37,297 nt of DNA, taken from positions 1 through 37,297 of the IMG/VR virus record IMGVR_UViG_3300043172_000583; one strand, 5' to 3'. This document shows positions 37,229 to 37,297 of this stretch, piece by piece. The notes beneath the pieces were generated by a model. The model was not told the origin of the DNA. It worked only from the letters and a program-made list of their open reading frames with translations, and searched no databases. The position numbers and the translations under genes were made by a program. The DNA is from a virus. How positions within the stretch are numbered: position 1 is the first letter of the stretch; each line of letters begins with the position of its first letter.

Positions 37229-37297
37229 GGTTTATTTATGGTGTCCGGGTTTGCTTTCTAATTCACCACCGCCTGAAAAAAGATATTGTGAAGTAGA
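37171..37297. repeat. terminal direct repeat, right copy
   Basis: Identical to 1-127. It includes the start of the tail-assembly-like gene (to 37228) and the last 22 codons of the tailspike gene (37232-37297). See 1-127. Confidence 0.95.
37232..37297 (-). CDS. 3' end of the tailspike gene (duplicate copy)
   Basis: The last codons of the tailspike (...GGGELESKPGHHK stop) repeated from 62-127 by the contig overlap. It shows that the tailspike and the gene at 36851-37228 are adjacent, separated by three bases, in the circular genome. Confidence 0.9.
   Translation of the reverse strand, partial: STSQYLFSGGGELESKPGHHK

Overview
The window is a complete podovirus-type (P22-like) tailed-phage genome from a metagenome-style assembly. 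Positions 1-127 are repeated exactly at 37171-37297, so the unique genome is about 37,170 bp and the map closes into a circle. This is what an assembler gives for a circularly permuted or circular phage, and the linear break falls between the tailspike gene and its downstream gene. The DNA is AT-rich by eye, almost every gene is on the minus strand, and neighbours usually overlap by ATGA or TAATG. The host cannot be named. A Gram-negative host is inferred from the P22-type short-tail machinery, a spanin-like gene and a lipoprotein gene.

Late/structural region (minus strand, read right to left, then across the circle join): small terminase (18041-18634), large terminase (15542-16966), portal (13228-15369), scaffold (12225-13049), coat (10923-12182), gp4-like tail adaptor (9551-9985), several small virion proteins, gp10-like tail hub (6846-8306), cupin protein (6174-6638), gp7/gp20/gp16-like ejection proteins (1807-6177), tailspike (62-1807), then across the join a tail-fibre-assembly-like protein (36851-37228), a collagen-like lipoprotein (35457-36797), a spanin-like protein, a GH24 lysozyme and a holin-like protein (34386-34607). 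A consensus-like promoter and a hairpin sit directly upstream of the scaffold-coat pair.

Early region (minus strand, about 32.8 to 18.6 kb): a leftward promoter (PL, 32847-32876) leads into a recombination module (YqaJ exonuclease, a conserved DNA-metabolism protein, a NinB-like protein, YbcO-like HNH and MmcB-like nucleases) and many small proteins, ending at a terminator near 26380. A second unit starts at an XRE regulator with its own promoter. It carries a replication initiator gene containing in-gene 11-bp iterons (25742-25862), a DnaC-type helicase loader and a VRR-NUC nuclease. No polymerase or helicase was recognised, so replication probably uses host DnaB and polymerase.

Control region: the only plus-strand genes are at 32971-34462. 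Promoters PL and PR are back to back with perfect -35 boxes. PR drives a 26-codon leader peptide, a 54-aa ribbon-helix-helix protein, an antirepressor-like HTH protein and small zinc-ribbon genes. The layout recalls the P22 immI (Arc/Ant) operon, but no integrase or CI-like repressor is recognisable, so lifestyle (lytic, or extrachromosomal prophage) is open. Items I consider most worth following: the divergent switch with its coupled leader peptide, the lipoprotein gene with its own promoter, the iterons, a 54-aa RHH gene behind a perfect 16-bp inverted repeat, and a leader sequence that recurs in front of early genes.
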